A DNA stretch of 64,000 nucleotides from CAYZXT01 sp964482515 (GCA_964482515.1 CAYZXT010000004.1:75374-139373), one strand, 5' to 3'; positions 33,402-42,296 are shown, counted from the stretch's first letter. Translations and numbers: made by a program. Notes: a model not told the origin generated them from the letters alone.

Positions 33402-35356
33402 CGCTGCGGAACCAGCTTGTCCTTGCCGGCGTCGAGGACCAGCCGCACTTTTTCGGAAAGCTGCTGCGCCGTGAACGGTTTCGGCAGAAAATTGTCTTCC
33501 TTCATCCACTGGTCCATTCCCGGTTGTTCCTGCCCGATATACCCGGACGTTAAAAGCACCCGGACGTGCGGCCGCTGCGCGCGGAGGCTTTCCGCCAACA
33601 GCGGCCCGCTCATGCCCGGCATCACCACGTCCGTCAAAAGCAGGTCGATCCCGCCGTTGAAATCGCGCGAAATGCGCATGGCTTCGCCGCCGTGCTGCGC
33701 TTCGAACACGCGGTACCCGCAATGCCTCAACACCGCCGCGGTCATGGACCGGACGGAATCCTCGTCTTCCACCAGCAGGATCGTTTCCGTTCCCGTGGAC
33801 ATGGCGGGGGCCGAAGGGCGGGGAGGGAGGTCGTGCTTCTGCTGCGTGGTGCGGGGTAGATAGATTTTAAAAGCCGTCCCCAGGCCGGGCCGGCTGGACA
33901 CCCAAATGTGGCCGCCGCTCTGTTTGACGATGCCGTACACCGTGGCCAGCCCCAGCCCCGTTCCCTGGCCCGGTTGCTTCGTCGTGTAGAAGGGCTCAAA
34001 CATATGTTCCAGGGTTTCCGGTTCCATTCCGTTGCCGGTGTCCGTGATCTGGAGGAGGGCGTAATCGCCCGGGTTGAAGCCCCCCTGGGCCCAGGCGGAG
34101 TTGGGATAGAGGGCGAAGTTCATCGTCTGGACCACCAATCGCCCGCCCTCCGGCATGGCGTCCCGCGCGTTCACCGCCAAATTCAGGATCACCTGTTCGA
34201 TCTGCCCCTGGTCCGCCAGGACCGGCACCAGGGCGGGTTCCAGGACGGTCACCAGCGACACGTTTTCGCCGATGAGCCGCCGCAGCATCTTCTGCATGTT
34301 GGAGACGACGGCGTTCAGGTCCAGGACCGCGGGCTGGAGGACCTGCTTGCGGCTGAAGGCCAACAGTTGGTGGGTCAGGGACGCGCCCCGCATCCCGGCC
34401 TTGCGGATTTCGCCCGCCGTGTCCCGTAGCGGACTGTTCACGTCCATCTGATAAAGAAGCATGTCGCTGTATCCCAGTATGGCGGTGAGCACGTTGTTGA
34501 AGTCGTGCGCCACCCCGCCCGCCAGTTTGCCGATGGCTTCCAGTTTTTGGGATTGCCTCAATTGTTCTTCCAGGTCGAGCCTTTCCGTCACGTCCCGCAG
34601 GTTCAGGACCAACCCGTTGACGGAAGCGTCCTCGCCCATCACCCGGCTGGAGACCGCCTCCATGGTGCGCCATTGCTTGTCTTTGCGGCGCAGGCGGAAC
34701 TCCTCCGGCTTCGCCTGGCCGGGCGCGCCCAGCGGCCGGATCAAGAGCTCCTGCAGTTTAGGGATATCATCGGAATGCGCGAACTCAAGCAGGGTACCGC
34801 CCAAAACGTCGGAGGCGGCGTGCCCCAGGATCCGCTCGAAGGAAGGGCTGACGTACAGAAAAGTGCCCTGGGCGTCCAAAAAGACCACGGCGTCCAGGGC
34901 GTTCTCGATGAGGGAGCGGAAATAGCGTTCGCTTCGCGCCAGGGCGCCTTCCATGGCCTTGCGGTCCCGGCGGACCTGCGCGTCGGCCAATTCCCGCCGG
35001 ACGGCGGGCAGGAGGCGCGCCAGGTTGTTCTTCAAAATGTAATCGTGGGCCCCGGCGCGCATGGATTCCACGGCCACTTCCTCGCCGATCTTGCCCGAAA
35101 CGATGATGAAGGGAATGTCTATTTCCTGACCGCGAAGCAGGTCCAGGGCGGCGAGTCCGCTGAAGCGCGGCATCACGTAATCGGAGAGGATGATGTCCCA
35201 GGCCGCGCCGCGCAACGCCTCGCGCATGGCCTCCGCGGTCTCCACCCGCCGGTGGACCGGCTCATAGCCGCCGCGCTGGAGTTCACGCAATAAGAGAAAA
35301 GCATCGTTTTCGGAATCTTCCACTATCAGGACGCGCAGCGGTATGTTTGAGGCCAT
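33398..35356 (-). CDS. Hybrid sensor histidine kinase (REC-PAS-HisKA-HATPase-REC)
   Basis: 652 residues, soluble. The N-terminal receiver (about 8-125) has phospho-Asp in DIILSDYVMP. A PAS domain spans about 140-270 (NALDAVVFLDAQGTFLYVSPS). HisKA has KLAGGVAHDFNNVLTAILGY, with the phospho-His in AHDFNN, the form common in hybrid NtrB-like kinases. The ATPase has ILNLAVNARDAM, DTGNGM and GTGLGLATV. The C-terminal receiver has LLLTDVVMPGMSG. Two receivers without an output domain imply phosphorelay to another protein. Good Shine-Dalgarno GGAGGGG. Its stop overlaps that of the hemerythrin gene. The 255 bases upstream (35357-35611) hold only a terminator and A+T-rich sequence. Confidence 0.92.
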   Translation of the reverse strand: MASNIPLRVLIVEDSENDAFLLLRELQRGGYEPVHRRVETAEAMREALRGAAWDIILSDYVMPRFSGLAALDLLRGQEIDIPFIIVSGKIGEEVAVESMRAGAHDYILKNNLARLLPAVRRELADAQVRRDRKAMEGALARSERYFRSLIENALDAVVFLDAQGTFLYVSPSFERILGHAASDVLGGTLLEFAHSDDIPKLQELLIRPLGAPGQAKPEEFRLRRKDKQWRTMEAVSSRVMGEDASVNGLVLNLRDVTERLDLEEQLRQSQKLEAIGKLAGGVAHDFNNVLTAILGYSDMLLYQMDVNSPLRDTAGEIRKAGMRGASLTHQLLAFSRKQVLQPAVLDLNAVVSNMQKMLRRLIGENVSLVTVLEPALVPVLADQGQIEQVILNLAVNARDAMPEGGRLVVQTMNFALYPNSAWAQGGFNPGDYALLQITDTGNGMEPETLEHMFEPFYTTKQPGQGTGLGLATVYGIVKQSGGHIWVSSRPGLGTAFKIYLPRTTQQKHDLPPRPSAPAMSTGTETILLVEDEDSVRSMTAAVLRHCGYRVFEAQHGGEAMRISRDFNGGIDLLLTDVVMPGMSGPLLAESLRAQRPHVRVLLTSGYIGQEQPGMDQWMKEDNFLPKPFTAQQLSEKVRLVLDAGKDKLVPQR

Positions 35357-35549
35357 GGTATCCCCTCCACGAAAAAATCCTCTGAAAAAACCCTCTATGC
35401 GACTTCGCTTGTTTTAACGTATTTCAAAACTGGGACAGGTAGAAGCAAGGAGTGGGAAGAAGCGGACCGGCAGGCCGGTTCCGACACACATATTATAGGA
35501 CGTTTTCAGTCGATGGATGAAGCCCGGCATGAAGTTTTTCAGGCCAGTG

Positions 35550-35593
35550 AAAAGGCCCGCCGGTCCATCGCGGGGATGAACGGGCGGGCCTTT
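35550..35593 (-). terminator. Terminator-like hairpin after the frameshifted small gene
   Basis: AAAGGCCCGCC (35551-35561) pairs with GGCGGGCCTTT (35583-35593) across a 21-base loop. On the minus strand it ends in TTTT after the broken gene; symmetric ends could also stop plus-strand transcription. Confidence 0.6.
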
Positions 35594-35611
35594 GGAAACG
35601 GTCGACTCTCG

Positions 35612-35975
35612 CTACGCGGCTTCCAGGGTCCTGCGGATGCCGTCGATGAATTCCTTGAAGTCGTCCACAACCTTCGGCAGGGGCAAGGCATTCAACAATT
35701 CGCTCAAGATGAAGACCTGGAGGCGCGCCAACAACTCGTTAATTTCGCCCGTGGTCAACCGGCCGTAATCCAGCCGGATGCCGCGCTCCGAGCTGGCTCC
35801 CCGCCAGGAAAACGAGGGAGGGCGGGTTGTCCATGGAAGCCGCGGCGGACATGGCCTCGCGCACGATCCGGTTGACGGACTGGGTCGGCAGGCTGGGATT
35901 GACGACGATGCGGATGCTTTTAATAAATTGTAAATAGGTTGTAAATATTTTGCGCTTCAAAAATCCCCTAATCAT
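35612..35975 (-). pseudogene. Small unknown gene interrupted by a one-base frameshift
   Basis: The first part reads from ATG 35975 (MIRGFLKRKIFTTYLQFIK...VFLAG). At the CCCC run 35799-35802 the sensible reading moves to another frame, giving ERGIRLDYGRLTTGEINELL and a C-terminal VVDDFKEFIDGIRRTLEAA before a TAG at 35612. Removing one base from the run yields a continuous protein of about 120 residues, while the unshifted frame turns into Arg/His-rich filler. Either a real mutation or a sequencing error in the homopolymer. The family is not recognised. It has its own terminator downstream. Confidence 0.5.
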
Positions 35976-36073
35976 TCGACGGAAGATTTAATACAATAAG
36001 TCATTCTATTTACCGAATCCTGGAAGTCATCCGAATGCGGGGTGGCTTCTTTCAATATTCCCCGGAGAAATTC

Positions 36074-39000
36074 ATGACCCTTCCCGTTTATTCCTTGGAC
36101 GACCAAGGCCGCTGCGTTATTGACCAATACAACGAGAGCTCACTGTTTTCCAGCTTCCTGCCCGGCATCGCCGGAGAAAACGGCATCCCCCTTTGGGCCT
36201 TCTACGTGAACCGCGGGCAGGGCGTCGTCAGCTTCGGCATCCGGAACAAGGACGCCGCCATTTTGGAATTCTTCCCCGCGGACAAAGCCTACCAGCTCGT
36301 CACGCTGCGCGGGTTCCGCACTTTCCTCAAAGTCCACCGGGGCTCCAAGACCGCTTTCCACGAACCGTTCCAGCGCAACGACGACCAAAACGTGCATCAG
36401 CGGATGATCATCTCCAGCCATGAAGTGGCGGTGGAGGAAACCAACAAAACGCTCGGCCTCAAGGTCCGCGCCGAGATGTTCACACTGCCCAACGCCTCCC
36501 TCGGCGGCCTCGTGCGCCGGCTCACCGTTGAAAACATTTCCGACCAGGAGATCTCCCTCGAATACGTCGACGGACTCCCGCAGCTCCTCTCCTTCGGCCT
36601 CAACCAATGGGTGATCAAGAACATGAGCCGCACCATGGAGGCCTTCACCATCGTCGACAACCTGGACCAGGGCGCGCCGTTCCTGCGGTTGAAGGTGTTG
36701 CCCGCGGATTCGGAGAAGATCGTCCCCGTCGTCGCAGGGAACTTCTTCGTCGGCTACCATCACCAGGACGCCCACTTCGGCCGGACGCAAGCCATCGTGG
36801 ACAGCCGCATCGTCTTCGGCTCGCGGGCGGACTTCACGGTCCCGGAAAATTTCTTTTCGGACAAGGGCTTCGACGCCTCCAGGCAGGTATCGGGCAACAG
36901 GAACCCGGCGGGTTTCCTGACCGGGCACGGCAAGCTCGCGCCCAAGGGCCGATTGTCGGTCCTGAGCCTTTACGGCCACGCCGGCAGCCTTTCCGAACTG
37001 AACGATTTCCTGGCCGCGAACGTCACCGACGCGACGTTCTTCGACCGGAAGCAGGACGAGAACGCGCGCATGATTCGAGGCATCTCGTCGCGCGCCTTCA
37101 CCGCCACCAGCCACGGCATCCTGAACGAATACGCCCGCCAGTCCTTCCTGGACAACCTGCTGCGCGGCGGGCTGTCCGTCCAAGTCCCCGGCGGGCCGAT
37201 CCTGTACCTGTTCGGCCGCAAGCACGGCGACCTGGAGCGGGACTACAACGAGTTCTTCCTGCAAGACAGCACTTTCTCGGAGGGGAACGGCGATTTCCGC
37301 GACGTGCTGCAGAACCGCCGCTGCGAGCTCTTCTTCAACCCCGCGGTGGGCGACCGCAACATCAAATATTTCTTCAGCCTCATCCAGCCCGACGGATACA
37401 ACCCGCTGGTGCTGCGCAACACGCGCTTCCACATCGCCGAACCGAAGAAACTGGCGGCGGACCCGGAACTCGCGCCGCTGCTGCCCGCGCTCGAACCCAT
37501 GTTCGCCCAGGAATTTAAGTACGCCGCGCTCTGGAGCGCCCTGGCCGACAAGCTGAAGGACGAGGCCGACCGCGCGCGCGCCGCCGGAAAGATCCTGCAG
37601 GCCGCGGAAGAAGTGGAAGACGCCGAATTCGAAAAAGGGTATTGGTCCGACCACTGGACCTACCTGGTGGACATCCTGGAAAACTTCCGGAACGTCTATC
37701 CGGACCGCCTGAACGCCGCGCTGCTGTCGAACAACACCTACACGTTTTTTGATTCCACCCATTTCGTCCTGCCGCGCGAAAAGAAATACGTCGTCACCGA
37801 GCGGGGCGTGCGCCAGTACGGCGCAGTGGCGTACAATAAGGAAAAGGACCTCCTGATCAAGAGCCGCTCCGTGGCCAAGCACCGCGTGCGCACCAAGCAG
37901 GGCAAGGGCGAGGTCTATCGCACCACGCTGCTGGTGAAGATCCTCACGCTCGTCGTGAACAAGCTCGCCTCCCTGGACGCCTTCCTCGCCGGCATCGAGA
38001 TGGAAGCCGACCGCCCGGGCTGGTGCGACGCCCTCAACGGGCTGCCCGGACTCTTCGGCTCCGCGCTCAACGAATCCATCGAGCTGAAGCGACTCGTGGA
38101 CTTCCTGCTCGACGCATTAAAATCGACCGACAACAGCTCCTCGGTCCCCATGCCGCTCGAGCTCTACAACTTCCTCCACGCCCTCGGCCAGATGGTGAAA
38201 AACCCCTCCGACCTCGAGAAAGACCCCATGAAGTTCTGGAACGAGAGCCACATGCTCAAGGAATCCTACCGCGAGAAAGTGTTCTTCGGCTTCGACGGCG
38301 CGGAAAAGTCCGTCCCCATGGAAGAGATCAAAACCCTCCTGACCAACGCCTCAGCGCTCCTGGAGAAAAGCCTCGAACGCGGGCGGGACAAATCCACCGG
38401 GCTTTATCACACCTATTTTTCACACGATCCGGTCGCCTACGAAAGGATCGGCGAAAGCGATTCCCCCTTCGCGCGCGTGAAGGTGTTCTCGCAGAAACCG
38501 CTTCCGCTTTTCCTGGAAGGCATCGTGCACGCGATGCGCGTCCTCAAGACCCCGGCGGAAACCCGCGCGATCTACCAGAACGTTTTGAAGACCGAGCTCT
38601 ACGACAAAGCCCTCGGCATGTACCGCATGAACGCGCCCCTGGGCGACAAAGCCATCGAGCTCGGCCGCATCGCCATCTTCAACTACGGTTGGCTGGAAAA
38701 CGGGTCCATCTTCCTGCACATGCACTACAAGTACGTCCTGGAAATGATCCGGGGCGGCATGATCGACGAGTTCTACGCCAACCTCTCGACGCTGCTCGTC
38801 CCCTTCCGTGATCCGAAGACCTACCGCCGCAGCGTGACGGAGAACGTCAGCTTCATGGCGAGCAGCGGCTATGCGACGGACCCGGGGGACCACGGCAAAG
38901 GCTTTGTCGCGCGGCTCTCCGGGTCGACGGTGGAATTCCTCCACATCTGGTCGATCCTGATGTTCGGCGGCGCGCCGTTCCGGCTGGACGACGCGGGCCA

Positions 39001-39319
39001 GCTGGTGTTCCGCCTGGAGCCGCAGCTGCACAAGGACTTTTTCACGAAGGACGAGATGGAGATCCATCCAGCCCCCGGCGAAAAAGCGGTCCTGCCGAAA
39101 AACGCCCTGGCTTTCAAGTTCCTGGGGAAGACCCTCGTGATCTATCACAACGACGCGCGGCGCGACACCTTCGGCGCCTCCGGCGCCCGCGTGCAAAGGT
39201 ACATCCTGGAAGGTTTCGACGGAAAGTCGGAAACGGTGAAGAACGACCATCTGGTGGGAAAGAACGCCCTGGCGATCCGCGAGGGCCGCATTAAGACGAT
39301 CCACGCCTATCTAGGATAG
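36074..39319 (+). CDS. Giant cellobiose-phosphorylase-like glycoside protein (GH94-related)
   Basis: 1081 residues from ATG 36074, set by GGAG 7 bases upstream; the longer frame from 36035 lacks this. An N-terminal beta-sandwich-like part (VIDQYNESSLFSSFLPGIAG, then AFYVNRGQGVVSFGIRNKD and FLKVHRG) is followed by a helical (alpha/alpha)6-like half with YWSDHWTYLVDILENF, YGWLENGSIFLHMHYKYVLEM and a late FLHIWSILMFGGAPF. This resembles inverting sugar phosphorylases (GH94, and the larger GH149/GH161). No signal peptide, so cytosolic. The catalytic Asp and substrate cannot be assigned by eye. Length exceeds typical GH94 (about 800). Confidence 0.65.
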   Translation: MTLPVYSLDDQGRCVIDQYNESSLFSSFLPGIAGENGIPLWAFYVNRGQGVVSFGIRNKDAAILEFFPADKAYQLVTLRGFRTFLKVHRGSKTAFHEPFQRNDDQNVHQRMIISSHEVAVEETNKTLGLKVRAEMFTLPNASLGGLVRRLTVENISDQEISLEYVDGLPQLLSFGLNQWVIKNMSRTMEAFTIVDNLDQGAPFLRLKVLPADSEKIVPVVAGNFFVGYHHQDAHFGRTQAIVDSRIVFGSRADFTVPENFFSDKGFDASRQVSGNRNPAGFLTGHGKLAPKGRLSVLSLYGHAGSLSELNDFLAANVTDATFFDRKQDENARMIRGISSRAFTATSHGILNEYARQSFLDNLLRGGLSVQVPGGPILYLFGRKHGDLERDYNEFFLQDSTFSEGNGDFRDVLQNRRCELFFNPAVGDRNIKYFFSLIQPDGYNPLVLRNTRFHIAEPKKLAADPELAPLLPALEPMFAQEFKYAALWSALADKLKDEADRARAAGKILQAAEEVEDAEFEKGYWSDHWTYLVDILENFRNVYPDRLNAALLSNNTYTFFDSTHFVLPREKKYVVTERGVRQYGAVAYNKEKDLLIKSRSVAKHRVRTKQGKGEVYRTTLLVKILTLVVNKLASLDAFLAGIEMEADRPGWCDALNGLPGLFGSALNESIELKRLVDFLLDALKSTDNSSSVPMPLELYNFLHALGQMVKNPSDLEKDPMKFWNESHMLKESYREKVFFGFDGAEKSVPMEEIKTLLTNASALLEKSLERGRDKSTGLYHTYFSHDPVAYERIGESDSPFARVKVFSQKPLPLFLEGIVHAMRVLKTPAETRAIYQNVLKTELYDKALGMYRMNAPLGDKAIELGRIAIFNYGWLENGSIFLHMHYKYVLEMIRGGMIDEFYANLSTLLVPFRDPKTYRRSVTENVSFMASSGYATDPGDHGKGFVARLSGSTVEFLHIWSILMFGGAPFRLDDAGQLVFRLEPQLHKDFFTKDEMEIHPAPGEKAVLPKNALAFKFLGKTLVIYHNDARRDTFGASGARVQRYILEGFDGKSETVKNDHLVGKNALAIREGRIKTIHAYLG

Positions 39320-39323
39320 GTTC

Positions 39324-39392
39324 GTCACCCCGGCGGAAGCCGGGGTCCAGTCATCTAAAAGCTTCTGGATTCCGGCTTTCGCCGGAATGACG
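39324..39392. repeat. Intergenic double-hairpin repeat, copy C
   Basis: CCCCGGC (39328-39334) pairs with GCCGGGG (39339-39345); ATTCCGGC (39369-39376) pairs with GCCGGAAT (39381-39388). Placed just before the acetolactate synthase promoter. Copy D, 3.4 kb away in the same orientation, is nearly the same over about 70 bases. Confidence 0.8.
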
Positions 39393-39404
39393 ACAAAAAA
39401 TCCG

Positions 39405-39434
39405 TTGACTTATTCTTCGTCGGCGGGTTATAAT
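39405..39434 (+). promoter_or_regulatory. Promoter of the acetolactate synthase transcript
   Basis: TTGACT (39405-39410), 18-base spacer, perfect TATAAT (39429-39434). The leader peptide ATG follows 9 bases later, so the leader peptide is translated almost from the transcript's 5' end. Confidence 0.8.
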
Positions 39435-39443
39435 AAGGCCTCA

Positions 39444-39530
39444 ATGTCATCCATTCACAGCGCACTCCTTCAGGTCGTCGTTTTGGTCGTCCGGGTCGTC
39501 GTCCCGGGCGTCGGGGGTGTCGCGCTGTAA
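39444..39530 (+). CDS. Branched-chain leader peptide (attenuator peptide)
   Basis: 28 codons plus TAA. Ten are Val, four Leu and one Ile, with the valines bunched as VVVLVVRVVV from codon 11 to 20. This closely parallels the ilvB/ilvG leader peptides of enterobacteria. It sits between a strong promoter and an intrinsic terminator in front of the acetolactate synthase gene. Scarce charged tRNA-Val (or Leu) would stall the ribosome in the run and favour read-through. GTC is the main Val codon used. Confidence 0.8.
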   Translation: MSSIHSALLQVVVLVVRVVVPGVGGVAL

Positions 39531-39558
39531 CGGTTAGCAAAGAAGAAGCGAAAAGACA

Positions 39559-39591
39559 CCGTCGGCGCCAAAGGGCCCCGGCGGTTTTTTT
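39559..39591 (+). terminator. Attenuator (intrinsic terminator) before acetolactate synthase
   Basis: Stem CCGTCGGCGCC (39559-39569) with the G+C-rich segment 39574-39584, ten pairs with one mismatch, followed by seven T residues (39585-39591). GACACC (39555-39560), touching the stem base, can pair with GGTGTC (39516-39521) in leader codons 25-26, a candidate competing pairing. Confidence 0.8.
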
Positions 39592-39651
39592 ATGCATATA
39601 TAGTAAACTAACGGGACATAACGTCCCCAATCTTATAGAGCGGAGTCAGCC

Positions 39652-42018
39652 ATGAATACCGAAAACGCACCCCATATGCACCTCATTTCCTGCCTGGTGG
39701 AGGACAAGCCCGGCGTTTTGTCGCGGATCAGCGGCATGTTCACCAACCGGGGGTTCAACATCGACTCCCTCGCCGTGGGTAGGACCCAAGTCGCGGGCGT
39801 GTCCCGCATCTCTTTGGTTTGCGGCGGGGACGACCGCGTGATCGGCCAGATCATCAACCAGTTGAACAAACTGGTGGACGTGATCCGCGTGTCCAACCTC
39901 ACCTGGGAAGACCACGTGGAAAGCGAAATGATGCTGGTGAAGGTGGGGGCCGGCGGGGCGAAGGGGACGCTCGACAAGCTTTGCGCCGAGTTCCACGCCC
40001 GCGTGCGGGACGAAGGTCCGCAGGGATTCGTGATCGAAGCCAGCGGAAAACCCGAAGAGACCGAAGCCATCCTCAAGGCGCTGGAACCCTTCGGCGTGAA
40101 GGAAATGACCCGGACCGGGCGCATCATCCTCCACCGCGGCTCGACGGTCCTGGATCCGTTTTTACAGCAGCAGGAAGCCGTGGCCCAGGCGGCGGCGGTC
40201 CATGGGACCGGCGGAGAAACGATGACGGGCGCGGACATGGTCCCGCGGGTGCTCGCGGACGAAGGCGTGGAAGTGATCTTCGGCTACAGCGGCGGCGCCA
40301 TCCTGCCGACGATCGATGCCCTTTATCGCTATAACGCCGCCCATCCCCAGAAAACCGTGCGGATGATCGTGCCCGCCAACGAACAGGGCGCGGCCTTCAT
40401 GGCCTCGGGCTATTCGCGCTCCACCGGCAAGGTGGGCGTGGCCCTCGTGACGTCCGGCCCCGGCGCGACCAACACGGTGACGCCCGTCCGCGACGCCATG
40501 GCGGACTCGGTGCCGATCGTGGTGCTCTGCGGACAGGTGCCGCGGCCGGCCATGGGGACCGACGCGTTCCAGGAAGCCCCCGTGTTCAACATCATGAGCT
40601 CCTGCGCCAAGCACGTTTTCCTGGTGGAAAAACCCGAGGAGCTGGAAGCCACGATCCGCACGGCCTTCGAGATCGCCCGCACCGGGCGGCCGGGCCCCGT
40701 GGTCATCGACCTGCCCAAGGACATCCAAAACTGGAAGGGTTCTTACTACGGCAAGGGAAAGCTCCCGCTGCCGGGATACCGCTGGCGCCTGGAACAGGTC
40801 ACCAAGTCCCGCGTGTCCAAGGAATCCATGGACGCCTTCTTCTCCGCCCTGAAGACCAGCGAGAAGCCGCTGATCTACGCGGGCGGCGGCGTGATCAACT
40901 CCAACGCGGCCGAGGAGCTACGGGAGTTCTCGCGCACCTTCAACATCCCCGTGGTGACCACGCTGATGGGCATCGGCGGGATGGACACGAAGGACCCGCT
41001 GGCCATGCACATGCTCGGGATGCACGGCACGGCCTACGCCAACTACGCGGTGGAGGATTGCGACCTCCTCTTCACCGTGGGCGCGCGCTTCGACGACCGC
41101 GTGGCCGGCAAGGTGAAGGAGTTCGCCCCCAACGCCAAGTTCATCGGCCACTTGGACGTGGACGCGGCGGAGATCGGCAAGGTCAAAGCCGTGAATTGGT
41201 CCCACGTGGCGGACGCGAAACAGGGGCTGAAAGACCTCATCGCCGGCGGGAAATCCCTTGGTTTCAAGAAAGACTATTCCAAGTGGATCCAGCACGTTCA
41301 GGACCTTAAGAAAAAATTCCCCCTGAACTATGACCGCAAGAGCGCGCTCATCCAGCCTTACTACGTGATTGAGACGCTGACCGAGCTGACGAAGGGCGAC
41401 GCCATCATCAGCACCGGCGTGGGACAACACCAGATGTGGGCCGCGCAATACGCCCATCATAAAACGCCCCGGCACTGGCTCACCTCCGGGAGCATGGGCA
41501 CCATGGGCTACGGCCTCCCCGCGGCCATCGGCGCGGCCTTCGCCAACCCGGACAAGACCGTCATCGACATCGACGGGGACGGCAGCATCCGGATGAACTT
41601 CGGCGAGCTGGAGACCATCACGACCTACGGACTGAAAGTGAAGATCCTGCTCTTGAACAACGAGGGCGACGGCATGGTGCGCCAGTGGCAGACCGTTTAT
41701 TACGGCGGACGCTACTTCGCCATCGACAAGAACCTCCACTCCATGAACTTCGTGAAAGCCGCCGAGGCCGCGAGCTTTCCGTTCACCAAGAGCATCAAAA
41801 ATCCCGCCGATGTGAAGGAAACGCTGAAAGCGTTCCTGGAGTCCGACGGCCCGGCGTTCCTCGAAGTGATGATCGATCCCTTCGCGCCGGTGTACCCGAT
41901 GGTGGGCCCGGGCGCCGGCTACAAGGAAATGCTGACGGGGGATTGGATCACGTCCCGCGACGGCAAGAAACCCGTGGCCGCGGCCGCCGCCAGCGCACCG
42001 GTGCCGGAACTGTTCTAA
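39652..42018 (+). CDS. ilvB: Fused acetolactate synthase, regulatory then catalytic subunit (IlvN-IlvB)
   Basis: 788 residues. Residues 8-165 are an IlvN-type regulatory part: an ACT domain (LISCLVEDKPGVLSRISGMF, RGFNIDSLAVG) plus the second IlvN domain. After a short Ala-rich linker (about 170-185) comes the full thiamine-diphosphate enzyme: FGYSGGAILPTIDAL, catalytic Glu in ANEQGAAFMASGYSR, and the cofactor motif from GDGSIRMNFGEL to LLNNE. It condenses pyruvate to acetolactate for Val/Leu, or with 2-oxobutyrate for Ile. Subunit genes are usually separate and in order B-N; here the order is reversed and fused. Shine-Dalgarno GCGGAG lies 6 bases before ATG. Confidence 0.92.
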   Translation: MNTENAPHMHLISCLVEDKPGVLSRISGMFTNRGFNIDSLAVGRTQVAGVSRISLVCGGDDRVIGQIINQLNKLVDVIRVSNLTWEDHVESEMMLVKVGAGGAKGTLDKLCAEFHARVRDEGPQGFVIEASGKPEETEAILKALEPFGVKEMTRTGRIILHRGSTVLDPFLQQQEAVAQAAAVHGTGGETMTGADMVPRVLADEGVEVIFGYSGGAILPTIDALYRYNAAHPQKTVRMIVPANEQGAAFMASGYSRSTGKVGVALVTSGPGATNTVTPVRDAMADSVPIVVLCGQVPRPAMGTDAFQEAPVFNIMSSCAKHVFLVEKPEELEATIRTAFEIARTGRPGPVVIDLPKDIQNWKGSYYGKGKLPLPGYRWRLEQVTKSRVSKESMDAFFSALKTSEKPLIYAGGGVINSNAAEELREFSRTFNIPVVTTLMGIGGMDTKDPLAMHMLGMHGTAYANYAVEDCDLLFTVGARFDDRVAGKVKEFAPNAKFIGHLDVDAAEIGKVKAVNWSHVADAKQGLKDLIAGGKSLGFKKDYSKWIQHVQDLKKKFPLNYDRKSALIQPYYVIETLTELTKGDAIISTGVGQHQMWAAQYAHHKTPRHWLTSGSMGTMGYGLPAAIGAAFANPDKTVIDIDGDGSIRMNFGELETITTYGLKVKILLLNNEGDGMVRQWQTVYYGGRYFAIDKNLHSMNFVKAAEAASFPFTKSIKNPADVKETLKAFLESDGPAFLEVMIDPFAPVYPMVGPGAGYKEMLTGDWITSRDGKKPVAAAAASAPVPELF

Positions 42019-42038
42019 CCATCACAGCCAAAAGAAAA

Positions 42039-42072
42039 GGCCGTTCTCTCTCGCGAGAGGACGGCCTTTTTT
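42039..42072 (+). terminator. Intrinsic terminator after acetolactate synthase
   Basis: Stem of 12 pairs (42039-42050 with 42055-42066, one G-T) closed by TCGC, with A residues before and six T residues after (42067-42072). It can work for both strands, which suits its position between convergent transcripts. Confidence 0.92.
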
Positions 42073-42122
42073 AATCCATCCCCCCTCCCTGGATGGGAGA
42101 GGGTCGTGGTCAGGGTGAAATG

Positions 42123-42281
42123 CTAGAACAGCGTGTAGACGAAGGGCGCGACGGCCGAGCCCTGCGACAAAATGATCAGCATCCCGAGCAAGAGCAAGAC
42201 GATGACCATGGGCGCCAGCCACCACTTCTTCTCCTGCTTCATGAACTGCCAGAATTCCTTCAAAATGGACAATTTGCTCAC
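42123..42281 (-). CDS. Small DUF5989-family membrane protein
   Basis: 52 residues from GTG 42281, with GAGGAG 6 bases upstream. Sequence pattern: FWQFMKQEKKWWLAP, one membrane helix (VIVLLLLGMLIIL), then SQGSAVAPFVYTLF. This is the recurring DUF5989 layout (Lys/Trp-rich start, single helix, APF-YTLF end). Such genes are commonly found with SxtJ and carbamoyltransferase genes, as here. Function unknown; it may anchor or assist the carbamoyltransferase at the membrane. Confidence 0.8.
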   Translation of the reverse strand: MSKLSILKEFWQFMKQEKKWWLAPMVIVLLLLGMLIILSQGSAVAPFVYTLF

Positions 42282-42296
42282 GATAATCTCCTCTTT

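Noticed and set aside
36140..37882. A 580-residue open frame opposite the phosphorylase-like gene
   Set aside because: Antisense shadow with no recognisable motif; the plus-strand protein continues well beyond it on both sides.
39355..39630. A 91-residue minus-strand open frame across the acetolactate synthase leader
   Set aside because: It spans a promoter, leader peptide and terminator of the plus strand, starts at a TTG without ribosome site and shows no motif.
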